Source: Arenibacter antarcticus
Lineage (GTDB): Bacteria; Bacteroidota; Bacteroidia; Flavobacteriales; Flavobacteriaceae
Reading direction: 5' to 3'
Length of the DNA stretch: 64,000 bases
NCBI RefSeq assembly: GCF_041320605.1
Contig: NZ_CP166679.1
Location: 806,001 to 870,000, forward strand
The notes beneath the pieces were generated by a model. The model made no database searches. It had not been told where the DNA came from and saw only the letters and a list, made by a program, of their open reading frames with translations. Position 1 is the first letter of the stretch. Every line of letters starts with the position of its first letter. Of the stretch, positions 54,362 to 63,331 are shown piece after piece. The translations under genes and the position numbers were made by a program.

Positions 54362-55523
54362 ACAAGTTAACTATAAATAGATCTGCCGCAATTCCGTCGC
54401 TTAAAAATTTACCTTTTGGTGCTACCAAAAGGTGATCATCTTCTATAATCAACAGTCCCTCTTTTATTTTTTGCGCTACTTGTTTTAATAAATGGGCATA
54501 AAAGTCTAGGCCAAAATCGACTTTCACCTGCGTCAAGGAAACTCCCCAAATGGTACGTAGTCCGGTCATTATACATTCGTTATAACGATCGGTTTTAGAC
54601 AACACTTCGGTCTCCATAGGCAGGGTATTTTGAGAAATGGCCTTAATATACTTCGCATTGTTATTTATATTCCAACCTCTTCGGGTCCTATCATAGGAAT
54701 GGGCGGAAGGTCCTATCCCTATATATTTTTTTCCTTGCCAATAAGCAGTATTGTTCTGCGAAAAATAATTCTTTTTCCCAAAATTGGAGAACTCATAGTT
54801 GATATATCCAGCTGTTGTAAGCTTTTCTACTAAAATACGGTAGTGCGCTTCGGCCAGCTCATCATCTACCGGCGCTATAATCCCTTTATCTATAAACACT
54901 TTCAAGGCAGTTTTGGGCTCCACAGTAAGCGCATAACTAGAAATATGGGGGATGTTAAAGGATAATGCCTTTTCTATGTTGGCCATCCAGCGTTCATTGG
55001 TCATCCCGGGAACACCATAAATTAAGTCGATGGAGATATCATCAAAATAGGTTCTTGCCAAGGCAATGCACTCCTCCGCTTCTTTTGCATTGTGGGCCCT
55101 ATTCATCAATTTTAGATCTTCCCCAAAAAATGATTGAATACCAATACTTAGTCTATTGATGGAGGTACTGGCCAGTTCTTTTATTTTACTCGCAGATAAG
55201 TCATCGGGATTTGCCTCCAGGGTAATTTCCGGCGCTTCAATTACCGTGTAATGTTGATGGACCGCAGCCAATATCCGGTCTATTTCCGAGGCTTCCAAAA
55301 CTGATGGGGTACCACCTCCAAAATAAATGGTACGCACCTCTTCGTTGGAAAATTCGGTTTTTCTCATTTCCAGTTCCCGTATCAAGGCCAAAACCATAGC
55401 CTCCTTCTTCCCCATATTGGTGGAGAAATGAAAATCGCAATAGTGACATGCCTGTTTGCAGAAAGGGATATGGATATACAAGCCCCCCCCGCCCCCAAAG
55501 GGGGAGCTTTCTTGACTATTCAT
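54357..55523 (-). CDS. hemW: HemW-like radical SAM protein
   Basis: A 388-residue protein of the coproporphyrinogen III oxidase-like radical SAM family. The cluster motif is YIHIPFCKQACHYCDFHFS (C-x3-C-x2-C), followed by TIYFGGGTPSVLEAS, ITLEANPDDLS, INRLSIGIQSF and the C-terminal HemN domain (FSNFGKKNYFSQNN, GIGPSAHSY). HemW proteins are heme-binding chaperones that deliver heme. The first ~14 residues (NSQESSPFGGGGG) are encoded by a palindromic repeat copy. The stop codon is also repeat-derived. Confidence 0.92.
   Translation of the reverse strand: MNSQESSPFGGGGGLYIHIPFCKQACHYCDFHFSTNMGKKEAMVLALIRELEMRKTEFSNEEVRTIYFGGGTPSVLEASEIDRILAAVHQHYTVIEAPEITLEANPDDLSASKIKELASTSINRLSIGIQSFFGEDLKLMNRAHNAKEAEECIALARTYFDDISIDLIYGVPGMTNERWMANIEKALSFNIPHISSYALTVEPKTALKVFIDKGIIAPVDDELAEAHYRILVEKLTTAGYINYEFSNFGKKNYFSQNNTAYWQGKKYIGIGPSAHSYDRTRRGWNINNNAKYIKAISQNTLPMETEVLSKTDRYNECIMTGLRTIWGVSLTQVKVDFGLDFYAHLLKQVAQKIKEGLLIIEDDHLLVAPKGKFLSDGIAADLFIVNLS
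55481..55506. repeat. Dispersed G/C-rich repeat inside the hemW-like start
   Basis: Reverse complement of the copy at 55600-55624, apart from small differences. Its core CCCCC-AAA-GGGGG is palindromic. It encodes the poly-Gly N-terminus of the HemW-like protein. Confidence 0.65.
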
Positions 55524-55528
55524 AATAA

Positions 55529-56158
55529 TTAGCTTTTCTTTTTTCTAAGATCAATAATGTCTGCTTTATTGATTCCCTTTTGGGAACCGGAGGCCTGCCC
55601 TCCCCCTTTGGGGGCTGGGGGGCTATTTTGCTTCACAAAAGCATCCCATCCGCTATAACCTTTGCCCACTTCTATACGGCCTTCGTTATAAAAGTGGCAT
55701 ACTGCTGCGGCAAGTCCGTCGGTGCTGTCCAGATTTTTTGGGAGCGATTTTAGTCCAAGGACACTCTGTAGCATTTTGGCCACCTGTTCCTTACTGGCAT
55801 TTCCGTTTCCGGTAATGGCCATTTTTATCTTTTTAGGCAGGTATTCGGTAATGGGAATTTCACGAGATAATCCCGCGGCCATAGCTACACCTTGTGCACG
55901 ACCCAATTTCAACATGGATTGTACGTTCTTTCCAAAAAAAGGAGCCTCTATAGCAATCTCATCTGGGTGGTAGGTATCTATCAATTCTATGGTGCGTTCA
56001 AAAATAAGTTTCAGCTTGGTATAGGGGTCGCTGTATTTTTGCAAGAGCAATTCGTTCATCTGAAGAAACTCCATTTTCTTGTTCACCACTTTTATTAGAC
56101 CGAACCCCATGATAGTGGTTCCGGGGTCGATCCCCAATATAATTTTTTCGTGTTTCAA
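55529..56158 (-). CDS. ruvC: RuvC Holliday junction resolvase
   Basis: A 209-residue endonuclease: ILGIDPGTTIMGFGLI (first Asp), EIAIEAPFFGKNVQSMLKLGRAQGVA (Glu), and LDSTDGLAAAVCHF (last Asp pair). RuvC works with RuvAB to cut crossover junctions. The usual length is ~165-190; the extra C-terminal NSPPAPKGGGQASG is encoded by a dispersed repeat (55600-55624). It ends 5 bp upstream of the HemW-like ATG, likely one transcript. Confidence 0.94.
   Translation of the reverse strand: MKHEKIILGIDPGTTIMGFGLIKVVNKKMEFLQMNELLLQKYSDPYTKLKLIFERTIELIDTYHPDEIAIEAPFFGKNVQSMLKLGRAQGVAMAAGLSREIPITEYLPKKIKMAITGNGNASKEQVAKMLQSVLGLKSLPKNLDSTDGLAAAVCHFYNEGRIEVGKGYSGWDAFVKQNSPPAPKGGGQASGSQKGINKADIIDLRKKKS
55600..55624. 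repeat. Dispersed G/C-rich repeat inside the ruvC 3' end
   Basis: Inverted relative to the copy at 55481-55506. It encodes SPPAPKGGG near the RuvC C-terminus, past the catalytic core. Confidence 0.65.
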
Positions 56159-56170
56159 AAAAGCTATGTA

Positions 56171-56647
56171 TTAATTACTATTGAGTACAATAGGAATGCG
56201 GAATTTGGCACTTACTGGAATGCCTCGTTTTAGAGCGGGCTGTATTTTAGGCATACTCTTAAGGCTCTGTGTTATAATGTCATTAAATTCGGGCATTTGA
56301 TCATCTATATTAGCGTTTTTCCGAATCCCCAATACGGAAATAGCTCCATTTCTATCCATCATAAAATCGACGAATATGGTATCTTTCACCTCGGTTTCGA
56401 TTACAAAATCGAAGTCTTGCAAGGTCATTGAAAAATGCATGAGCAAGGTATTCTCAAAACATTTTTTTTGTTCCTCTTTAGAAACCATTTCATCACAATC
56501 AGAAAACATTGGATAACGGTCTACCTCATTAAAATTTATATTCTGCATTTCCTCATGCACCAATTCTTGGGTTTTTCCTTCTTTAGAAGTAAACCAATCA
56601 CAAGAGGTAAAAAGACAAATACAAGCCAAAACCACAACTTTCCTCAT
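56171..56647 (-). CDS. Lipoprotein resembling a TonB C-terminal domain
   Basis: A 158-residue lipoprotein (signal MRKVVVLACICLFTSC). The mature part has YPMFSDCDEMVSKEEQKKCFEN and VDFMMDRNGAISVLGIRKNA, the same two-Cys plus D-x-x-G-x-I layout as the TonB_C repeats of the M56 protein at 57865. It is probably a stand-alone relative of those domains in the envelope. ATG 56647 was preferred over 56656, giving a clean signal peptide. It lies 12 bp before ruvC. Confidence 0.78.
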   Translation of the reverse strand: MRKVVVLACICLFTSCDWFTSKEGKTQELVHEEMQNINFNEVDRYPMFSDCDEMVSKEEQKKCFENTLLMHFSMTLQDFDFVIETEVKDTIFVDFMMDRNGAISVLGIRKNANIDDQMPEFNDIITQSLKSMPKIQPALKRGIPVSAKFRIPIVLNSN

Positions 56648-56690
56648 GAATGCCATATTCTAGGGCGGAAATTACGATAATTTGATCAAT

Positions 56691-57833
56691 TTAGTGGGTA
56701 TTCATATGAATTTCCTCCTTTATTTCAGATATTCTTTTAGAAGCAAATTCGGAGAAATAGTCTTTTTGGTGTCCAAACTTCTGTTGATACTCCCTATAGC
56801 ATTTTAAGGACTGTTTGGGATTCTTGTAGTATAGGTCCGACAATAAACATATTTCATATTTATATAGATAGCCATCATAATTTTCCTGATAGGCTTTTAT
56901 ATAATAACCTATAGCCAATTTTATATCGTTTTGCTCCACTGCTAATCGGGCTAAAGCATTATATTCCTTGTCCAGCGTCACTTTTTGTACTTCTATGGAT
57001 TTTTGAATGTACGTTATGGCACTATCCAATTCCTGCAATTTCCAGAAGGAAGTTCCCACCCCATATAATGCCTTTGGATTTTCTTCATCGAACCCTAGTA
57101 GCTTAAAATAGGCGTCTTTTGCTTCGGTATACCTATGCATTATTAAATAGGCATGCCCCATTCTTTCATGAATATACTCCTTATCCTCTCCCAATTCTAC
57201 CAATCTTTCAAACAAAGGAATGGCTTGCCATAAGTAGTGGTCATTATAATAGGCCAGTGCCTTCAGGTTGATCAAACTTACATCGTTTCCATAGAAATGA
57301 AGTCCTTTGTCCACATATTTCAATACGGAGTCCCGCTCTCTTTGCATTACGTAATATTTCCCCAATTGAAACAGGCTTCGCAAATGGGTACTGTCAATTT
57401 TTACGGATTGCTTATAAGCGGTAATACTCTCCGGAAAGTGATCTAACTCCTTTAAGGACTCTCCCAGATAATGAAAATACTCTGGATTCTGATCATTTTT
57501 TTTAATCAACTGAGAAAATACCGCCTGAGCAGGGGTGTAATGTTTCAGCTTAAGATACAATCTCCCCAACTCATATTTCGCCAGTTCCAAGGATTGGTTG
57601 CTTTGTACCAAACTTATATACTGTGCCAAGGCCTTGTCAAAATTCCCAATGGCATTGTAGGCCCGTGCAATTTGCAATTGCGCGTTGGGCGACCCTTGTT
57701 TGGCATATTCATTTATGGCCAAGGTATAGTTCGCTGTTGCAAAAAGACTATCGGCAATAGTATTGGAAGTGGTTTGGGCAACTCCCTTATTTCCAAGGAT
57801 AGCTAACACACAAATTAGAACTAGCTTTTTCAA
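56691..57833 (-). CDS. TPR-repeat protein
   Basis: A 380-residue protein with signal peptide (to GVAQ) and about nine tetratricopeptide repeats, for example AQLQIARAYNAIGNFDKALAQ and PEYFHYLGESLKELDHFPESI. It should act in the periplasm as a protein-binding scaffold. It follows the M56-TonB_C gene by 31 bp, in the same orientation, so it is probably part of the BlaI-controlled unit. No enzyme domain was seen. Confidence 0.9.
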   Translation of the reverse strand: MKKLVLICVLAILGNKGVAQTTSNTIADSLFATANYTLAINEYAKQGSPNAQLQIARAYNAIGNFDKALAQYISLVQSNQSLELAKYELGRLYLKLKHYTPAQAVFSQLIKKNDQNPEYFHYLGESLKELDHFPESITAYKQSVKIDSTHLRSLFQLGKYYVMQRERDSVLKYVDKGLHFYGNDVSLINLKALAYYNDHYLWQAIPLFERLVELGEDKEYIHERMGHAYLIMHRYTEAKDAYFKLLGFDEENPKALYGVGTSFWKLQELDSAITYIQKSIEVQKVTLDKEYNALARLAVEQNDIKLAIGYYIKAYQENYDGYLYKYEICLLSDLYYKNPKQSLKCYREYQQKFGHQKDYFSEFASKRISEIKEEIHMNTH

Positions 57834-57864
57834 TTATGGATTTCTTTGTTCTACTCTCTTAAAT

Positions 57865-60045
57865 TTATTGAAGTTTAAAGGTGATATGAGTGGAATAAGG
57901 CACCCTTACTTTTTTACCTTTTTGTTTTCCTGGGGACATTTCCGGCAAAAGAGAAACCATACGTCTTGCCTCTTCCTCAAGAAGCTTGTCCGGCCCCTCC
58001 AACACCACATTTCCAATGAAGCCATCTGTGCCGATCATGAACATAATATTAACTCGGCCTTGAATGTTTTTCTTTTGCGCTTCCTCGGGATATCTGAAGC
58101 TTTCGGCAATATGCTCCTGCATCATTTCATTAAAGCAAGCTCTTTTATCCTCCGCATTCTCACAACCGGGAAAAATAGGAACCTCTTCAACAATTGCAAA
58201 GGGCACAGCAGGCATTTGATCAGTCTCCATGGAAGCGGGAACCGCTGTAATCTCGGGGTCCAACTTAAAAGTGATTGGAATGGAAAACGGTACCCGCGCA
58301 GCCTTACCTCTATGTTCGCCTGGGGTCATTTTGGGTAGTAAGGAAATAATACGTGCTGCCTCTTTTTCTAAAAGCTTATCAGGTCCACGCATCCTAAGAT
58401 CACCTATACTCCCATCCTCTTGAATAACAAACATAATATTAACCCTGCCTTCAATTCCTTTCTTTTGGGCCTCTTCTGGATACCTAAAATTCTCGCTGAT
58501 ATGTTTCTGCATCATCTGATTAAAACAAACTCTCCTATCCTCCGCATCCTCACAACCGGGGAAAAGGGGTGCCTTTTCAATGGTTGCAAAAGGAATATAT
58601 ATATCATTAGCGCCGATTTGTTTCTGAAGCGCCTTTAATTGTTGGTCTAAATTGACAATTACCGGGTTTTTATTATTAGAGTTCCTCAACAATCGCTCCC
58701 GCTCTTTCAACAACTCATTGTATTTAGCAGCCATATCGGGAGCTGACGAATTATCGATTAAATCGAAGTCCTCATCTCCTTGTAATTTAAAGGTAATGGG
58801 AATGGAAAACGGAATCCGGACCTTTTCCCCTTTATATTCGCCCGGGGTCATTTTGGGCAGTAGGGAAATAATGCGTGCTGCCTCTTCTTCCAAAAGCGTA
58901 TCAGGCCCCCTCATCCGAAAATCGCCTATGCTCCCATCCTCCTGGATAACGAACATAATATTTACCCTTCCTTGAATCCCTTTCTTTTGGGCCTCTTCTG
59001 GATACCTGAAATTCTCGCTGATATGCTTCTGCATCATTTCATTAAAACAAACCCTCATATCCCCTGAATTTTCACAACCGGGAAAAACGGGCACCTTTTC
59101 TGCTACGGCAAAAGGGACATCAATTGGATCTTGGTAGTTAATTCCGATGGTTTCAAGGTCTAGATCTGGGCGAATAGTAGAGGAAGCTTTACCCTCCATA
59201 GAAGTGTAGACCAACATCCCCAATACCAAGGGCAGCATTAATAAATACTTTAACCTCCAGATTTGTTTTGATTGTGTTTTTTGTAACATGACGATTCGTT
59301 TTTTGATTAATGAACTTTTATAAAAATGATTGATAAATGAAATGTTTTGGGTCTGAAAGACCTGTGACAATAGCAACTGATACTGCTCTGATTTATGGGT
59401 CTTGGCAACTTTTGCATCGGCGATGAACTCGTGCACTTCGGAAACCCGGTTTTGATAGACATAGACCAAGGGATTAAACCAGCCTATAATGCGCATGAGC
59501 TCAAAGAACAATAAATCCAAGGAGTGGCGATGTTCTATATGCACCAACTCGTGCTGAATGATACTATCATGATCTTTTTCCAACACTTTGTCCCCTATGA
59601 AAATGGACCTGAAAAATGAAAAGGCCATTTGACTATTGTGCATCATTATTCTGGTGAAATTTTCAAAGTATCGGATTTCTCCCTTTCTTTTAAGTCGATA
59701 AAGTTGATACAGTTTAAAGCAAAACAACACTGCTGCTATGAGCATTCCTGCATACAAAACCATTTCGGTGATGGAAAGGTGAAAGGAAGCCGTGGGCTTA
59801 GCTGCCCCCACAAACCCTGAGGACATATCCATGCCCCACAGATATTCTGGGTAAACAAAAGATTCTTGAGATACGGTGGATTTTAGCGCTTCAATCTTAA
59901 TCCAGGGGAGCAATAAGGAAAGTACAAAGGAACCTAGAAGGTAGGCCCGGTTCCATTGAAAAAAGGTTTCCCTTTTTAAAAATAGGTCGTACACTATTAA
60001 AAATAATAGCTGAAACACCATGCATTCTAGGATATATTGTATCAT
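57865..60045 (-). CDS. M56 family BlaR1-like peptidase with three tandem TonB C-terminal domains
   Basis: A 726-residue membrane protease. The N-terminus has membrane segments (MVFQLLFLIVYDLFL, LLGSFVLSLLLPWIKIE) and the M56 motif IIQHELVHIEHRHSLD with VHEFIADAKVA. After a further membrane segment near 270-285 come three ~110-residue repeats, each starting VPFA(V/I)...PxFPGCE and ending in VRxPxSxxITFKL. These match TonB_C (PF03544) domains, with a conserved Cys pair (FPGCE...VCFN). The protein likely senses an envelope signal and cleaves the cognate BlaI (overlap 4 bp). Triple TonB_C fusion to M56 is unusual in number. Confidence 0.9.
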   Translation of the reverse strand: MIQYILECMVFQLLFLIVYDLFLKRETFFQWNRAYLLGSFVLSLLLPWIKIEALKSTVSQESFVYPEYLWGMDMSSGFVGAAKPTASFHLSITEMVLYAGMLIAAVLFCFKLYQLYRLKRKGEIRYFENFTRIMMHNSQMAFSFFRSIFIGDKVLEKDHDSIIQHELVHIEHRHSLDLLFFELMRIIGWFNPLVYVYQNRVSEVHEFIADAKVAKTHKSEQYQLLLSQVFQTQNISFINHFYKSSLIKKRIVMLQKTQSKQIWRLKYLLMLPLVLGMLVYTSMEGKASSTIRPDLDLETIGINYQDPIDVPFAVAEKVPVFPGCENSGDMRVCFNEMMQKHISENFRYPEEAQKKGIQGRVNIMFVIQEDGSIGDFRMRGPDTLLEEEAARIISLLPKMTPGEYKGEKVRIPFSIPITFKLQGDEDFDLIDNSSAPDMAAKYNELLKERERLLRNSNNKNPVIVNLDQQLKALQKQIGANDIYIPFATIEKAPLFPGCEDAEDRRVCFNQMMQKHISENFRYPEEAQKKGIEGRVNIMFVIQEDGSIGDLRMRGPDKLLEKEAARIISLLPKMTPGEHRGKAARVPFSIPITFKLDPEITAVPASMETDQMPAVPFAIVEEVPIFPGCENAEDKRACFNEMMQEHIAESFRYPEEAQKKNIQGRVNIMFMIGTDGFIGNVVLEGPDKLLEEEARRMVSLLPEMSPGKQKGKKVRVPYSTHITFKLQ

Positions 60046-60404
60046 TCCTTCTCCTTTTTAATTTCCTTCATAATGGATTCCAACTCCAATAAGCTCATAT
60101 CGTTCTTTTTCATAAAGAAAGAGACCATACTTTTAAAAGATCCTTGAAAATAGCCATCCACTAATTTATTAATGGATTGGTTCCCGTAATCTGATTTCTT
60201 TACCAAAGGAAAATATAAATGTCCCCTTCCCTCCTTCTCGTGGTCTACGAAGCCTTTGCTCTCTAGTATTCGGACAATAGTAGACACTGTATTATATGCC
60301 GGCTTAGGTTCTGGTAATTCGTCTATGATTGCTGCTACATTACATTTTTGCAACTGCCATAAAACTTGCATTACCTCCTCTTCGGCCTTGGTCAACTGTC
60401 TCAT
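60042..60404 (-). CDS. BlaI/MecI family transcriptional repressor
   Basis: A 120-residue repressor: LTKAEEEVMQVLWQLQKCNVAAII, winged helix KPAYNTVSTIVRILESKGFVDHEKEGRGHLYFPLV, then a helical tail. It overlaps the M56 gene by 4 bp (translational coupling) and lies downstream of three operator-like palindromes at 60407-60474. It would repress its own operon, including the M56, TPR and perhaps later genes. Confidence 0.93.
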   Translation of the reverse strand: MRQLTKAEEEVMQVLWQLQKCNVAAIIDELPEPKPAYNTVSTIVRILESKGFVDHEKEGRGHLYFPLVKKSDYGNQSINKLVDGYFQGSFKSMVSFFMKKNDMSLLELESIMKEIKKEKE

Positions 60405-60406
60405 AT

Positions 60407-60474
60407 AACTAACTTTTTAGTTTAACTGCAAATCAAATATAACTAAAACCTTAGTTTAAACTAACTATTTAGTT
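60407..60474. promoter_or_regulatory. Three BlaI-type operators and promoter
   Basis: Three 16-bp palindromes AACTA-N6-TAGTT occur at 60407-60422, 60441-60456 and 60459-60474, all CTA-N6-TAG like the sites at 43386-43430. CAAATATA (60434-60441), the minus-strand TAnnTTTG element, lies between the first and second. A clear -33 element was not found. Confidence 0.75.
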
Positions 60475-60555
60475 GTTAAATTTTATGTTGAAGTGATTTT
60501 GTTTAAGAAAGGTGTCCTAATTCATAGATAGTCCCTCCCTTAAAAGAAGTAATAT

Positions 60556-62499
60556 GTGCGACTTCTCGTCGTCCTGAAAAAAGGACTCTGTCGAAGTGAC
60601 TAACACGGTCATTTCGACAGAAAGGGAGAAACCGAAGGTTCACGAATACCCCTAAAATAAAAATATCATGAGCTAAATCGCACAAGTAGCTAAACGATAA
60701 CTTCAATGAAATGAAGGATGTAACTATATTGGATATGACTAAACTAAGATACCCTAAAGCCATTCTTGTGTGACTTCTCAATCGGTGCGAAAAGCACCTC
60801 ATATCGAAGTGACCTCAACAGTCATTTCGACCAGTATGGAGAAACCGAAGGTTCACGAATACCCTTAAAATAAAAATATCATGAGCTAAATCGCACAAGT
60901 AGCTAAACGATAACTTTAATGAAATGAAGGATGTAACTATATTGGATATGACCAAACTAAGATACCCTAAAGCCATTCTTGTGTGACTTCTCAATCGGTG
61001 CGAAAAGCACCTCATATCGAAGTGACCTCAACAGTCATTTCGATCGACAGAGAGAAATCGCACAAGTAGCTAAACGAAAGCTTCAATGAAATGAAGGATG
61101 TAACTATATTGGATATGACTAAACTAAGATACCCTAAAGCCATTCTTGTGTGACTTCTCAATCGGTGCGAAAAGCACCTCATATCGAAGTGACCTCAACA
61201 GTCATTTCGACCAGTATGGAGAAACCGAAGGTTCACGAATACCCTTAAAATAAAAATATCATGAGCTAAATCGCACAAGTAGCTAAACGAAAGCTTTAAT
61301 GAAATGAAGGATGTAACTATATTGGATATGACTAAACTAAGATACCCTAAAGCCATTCTTGTGTGACTTCTCAATCGGTGCGAAAAGCACCTCATATCGA
61401 AGTGACCTCAACAGTCATTTCGATCGACAGAGAGAAATCGCACAAGTAGCTAAACGAAAGCTTCAATGAAATGAAGGATGTAACTATATTGGATATGACT
61501 AAACTAAGATACCCTAAAGCCATTCTTGTGTGACTTCTCAATCGGTGCGAAAAGCACCTCATATCGAAGTGACCTCAACAGTCATTTCGATCGACAGAGA
61601 GAAATCGCACAAGTAGCTAAACGAAAGCTTCAATGAAATGAAGGATGTAACTATATTGGATATGACTAAACTAAGATACCCTAAAGCCATTCTTGTGTGA
61701 CTTCTCAATCGGTGCGAAAAGCACCTCATATCGAAGTGACCTCAACAGTCATTTCGATCGACAGAGAGAAATCGCACAAGTAGCTAAACGAAAGCTTCAA
61801 TGAAATGAAGGATGTAACTATATTGGATATGACTAAACTAAGATACCCTAAAGCCATTCTTGTGTGACTTCTCAATCGGTGCGAAAAGCACCTCATATCG
61901 AAGTGACCTCAACAGTCATTTCGACCAGTATGGAGAAACCGAAGGTTCACGAATACCCTTAAAATAAAAATATCATGAGCTAAATCGCACAAGTAGCTAA
62001 ACGATAACTTTAATGAAATGAAGGATGTAACTATATTGGATATGACTAAACTAAGATACCCTAAAGCCATTCTTGTGTGACTTCTCAATCGGTGCGAAAA
62101 GCACCTCATATCGAAGTGACCTCAACAGTCATTTCGACCAGTATGGAGAAACCGAAGGTTCACGAATACCCTTAAAATAAAAATATCATGAGCTAAATCG
62201 CACAAGTAGCTAAACGATAACTTTAATGAAATGAAGGATGTAACTATATTGGATATGACTAAACTAAGATACCCTAAAGCCATTCTTGTGTGACTTCTCA
62301 ATCGGTGCGAAAAGCACCTCATATCGAAGTGACCTCAACAGTCATTTCGATCGACAGAGAGAAATCACACAAGTAGCTAAACGAAAACTAGATAGTAATG
62401 CAAGATGAAACTACCCTACTAAAAGACAAGACTAGGATGTCCAAAAACCTATCTTGTGCGACTTCTCGTCGTCCCGAAAAAGGACTCTGTCGAAGTGAC
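60556..62499. repeat. Tandem array of 213- and 167-bp cloverleaf-like repeats
   Basis: Repeat starts (CAGTCATTTCGA) at 60819, 61032, 61199, 61412, 61579, 61746, 61913, 62126 and 62339 give spacings of 213, 167, 213, 167, 167, 167, 213, 213. Long units carry a ~46-bp extra module (containing GAAACCGAAGGTTCACGAAT). Each junction can fold as an outer stem (CTTGTGTGACTTCTC / GAGAAATCGCACAAG) enclosing two hairpins (GGTGC/GCACC and TCGAAGTGAC/GTCATTTCGA). The identical minus-strand 66-codon frames inside units are not considered genes. Confidence 0.9.
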
Positions 62500-62558
62500 T
62501 ATTGGTCGTTTAGAAGACGTAATTATAAAGACAAGCTAGAGATTAATTTCTATACCAG

Positions 62559-62858
62559 TTAAAAGATCTGATTATTGAGGGTTTCCCATTTAGGATTAAA
62601 AGTGGAAATAATACTATTTTTCTTTTCCCTACGCCACTTTTTAATTTCCTTTTCTCGGGCAATAGCATCATTTGGGTTTTCAAAACCTTCATAATATACC
62701 AAGTAAATACAGTTATATTTTCCAGCAAAGGATTTTTTGGAATTTTGACTATCAAAATAGTGTTGGGACAGCCTACGTTGGATATTGTTAGTCACCCCTA
62801 CATATAGCGTTGTACGGTATTCGCTAGTGGTTATATATACAAAGTGATTGTAAAACAA
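62559..62858 (-). CDS. Small GIY-YIG nuclease-fold protein
   Basis: A 99-residue protein of the single-domain GIY-YIG family: FVYITTSEYRTTLYVGVTNNIQRRLSQH (the GIY-YIG pair here VYI and YVG, with the catalytic Arg), CIYLVYYEGFENPNDAIAREKEIKKWRREKK (Glu and basic tail) and FNPKW. The motif glycine is intact and the frame complete. It sits between the repeat array (ending 62499) and another copy of the same repeat (62973-63182). A nuclease role in repeat mobility is an inference. Confidence 0.9.
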   Translation of the reverse strand: MFYNHFVYITTSEYRTTLYVGVTNNIQRRLSQHYFDSQNSKKSFAGKYNCIYLVYYEGFENPNDAIAREKEIKKWRREKKNSIISTFNPKWETLNNQIF

Positions 62859-62972
62859 TTTAAAGCTTGGATTGAGGTTACTCTAATATAGTATTTTATT
62901 CCAATTGATCATTTTGTGGATGATGAGACCATAAAACAAAGCGTAAAACACTTTATATAAAAATGACAAAAA

Positions 62973-63182
62973 CAGTCATTTCGACCGAAAGGGAGAAACC
63001 GAAGGTTCACGAATACCCCTAAAATAAAAATGTTATGAGCTAAATCGCACAAGTAGCTAAACGAAAACTAGATGGTAATGCAAGATGCTAATACCCTACT
63101 AAAAGACAAAACTAGGATGTCCAAAAGATTATCCAGTGCGACTTCTCGTCGTCCCGAAAAAAGGGACTCTGTCGAAGTGACT
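62973..63182. repeat. Single copy of the long repeat, beyond the GIY-YIG gene
   Basis: Long-type unit from CAGTCATTTCGACC to GTCGAAGTGAC with the outer-type hairpin GTCC/GGAC. Together with the array it brackets the GIY-YIG gene. The remainder of the 62859-63331 gap shows no gene. Confidence 0.75.
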
Positions 63183-63331
63183 AAACCTTGCACACCCAAA
63201 AGGAGAAAAAGCATGAAGAATCTGCTAAACTAACTTAAAAGGGAATACTATATTGGATTGAAAAATTAATTTTCATCCCTATCTTAGCCACAACAAAAGC
63301 GCATCTTTTCTAAAAATATCACTAATTACCA

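Noticed and set aside
60503-62322. Repeated identical 66-99-codon minus-strand frames as a gene family
   Set aside because: They are simply the same repeat unit read repeatedly; short units lack the frame and no expression signals are seen.
60556-62499. The tandem array as a CRISPR
   Set aside because: Units of 167-213 bp are near-identical throughout with no short repeats separated by unique spacers, and no cas genes are present.
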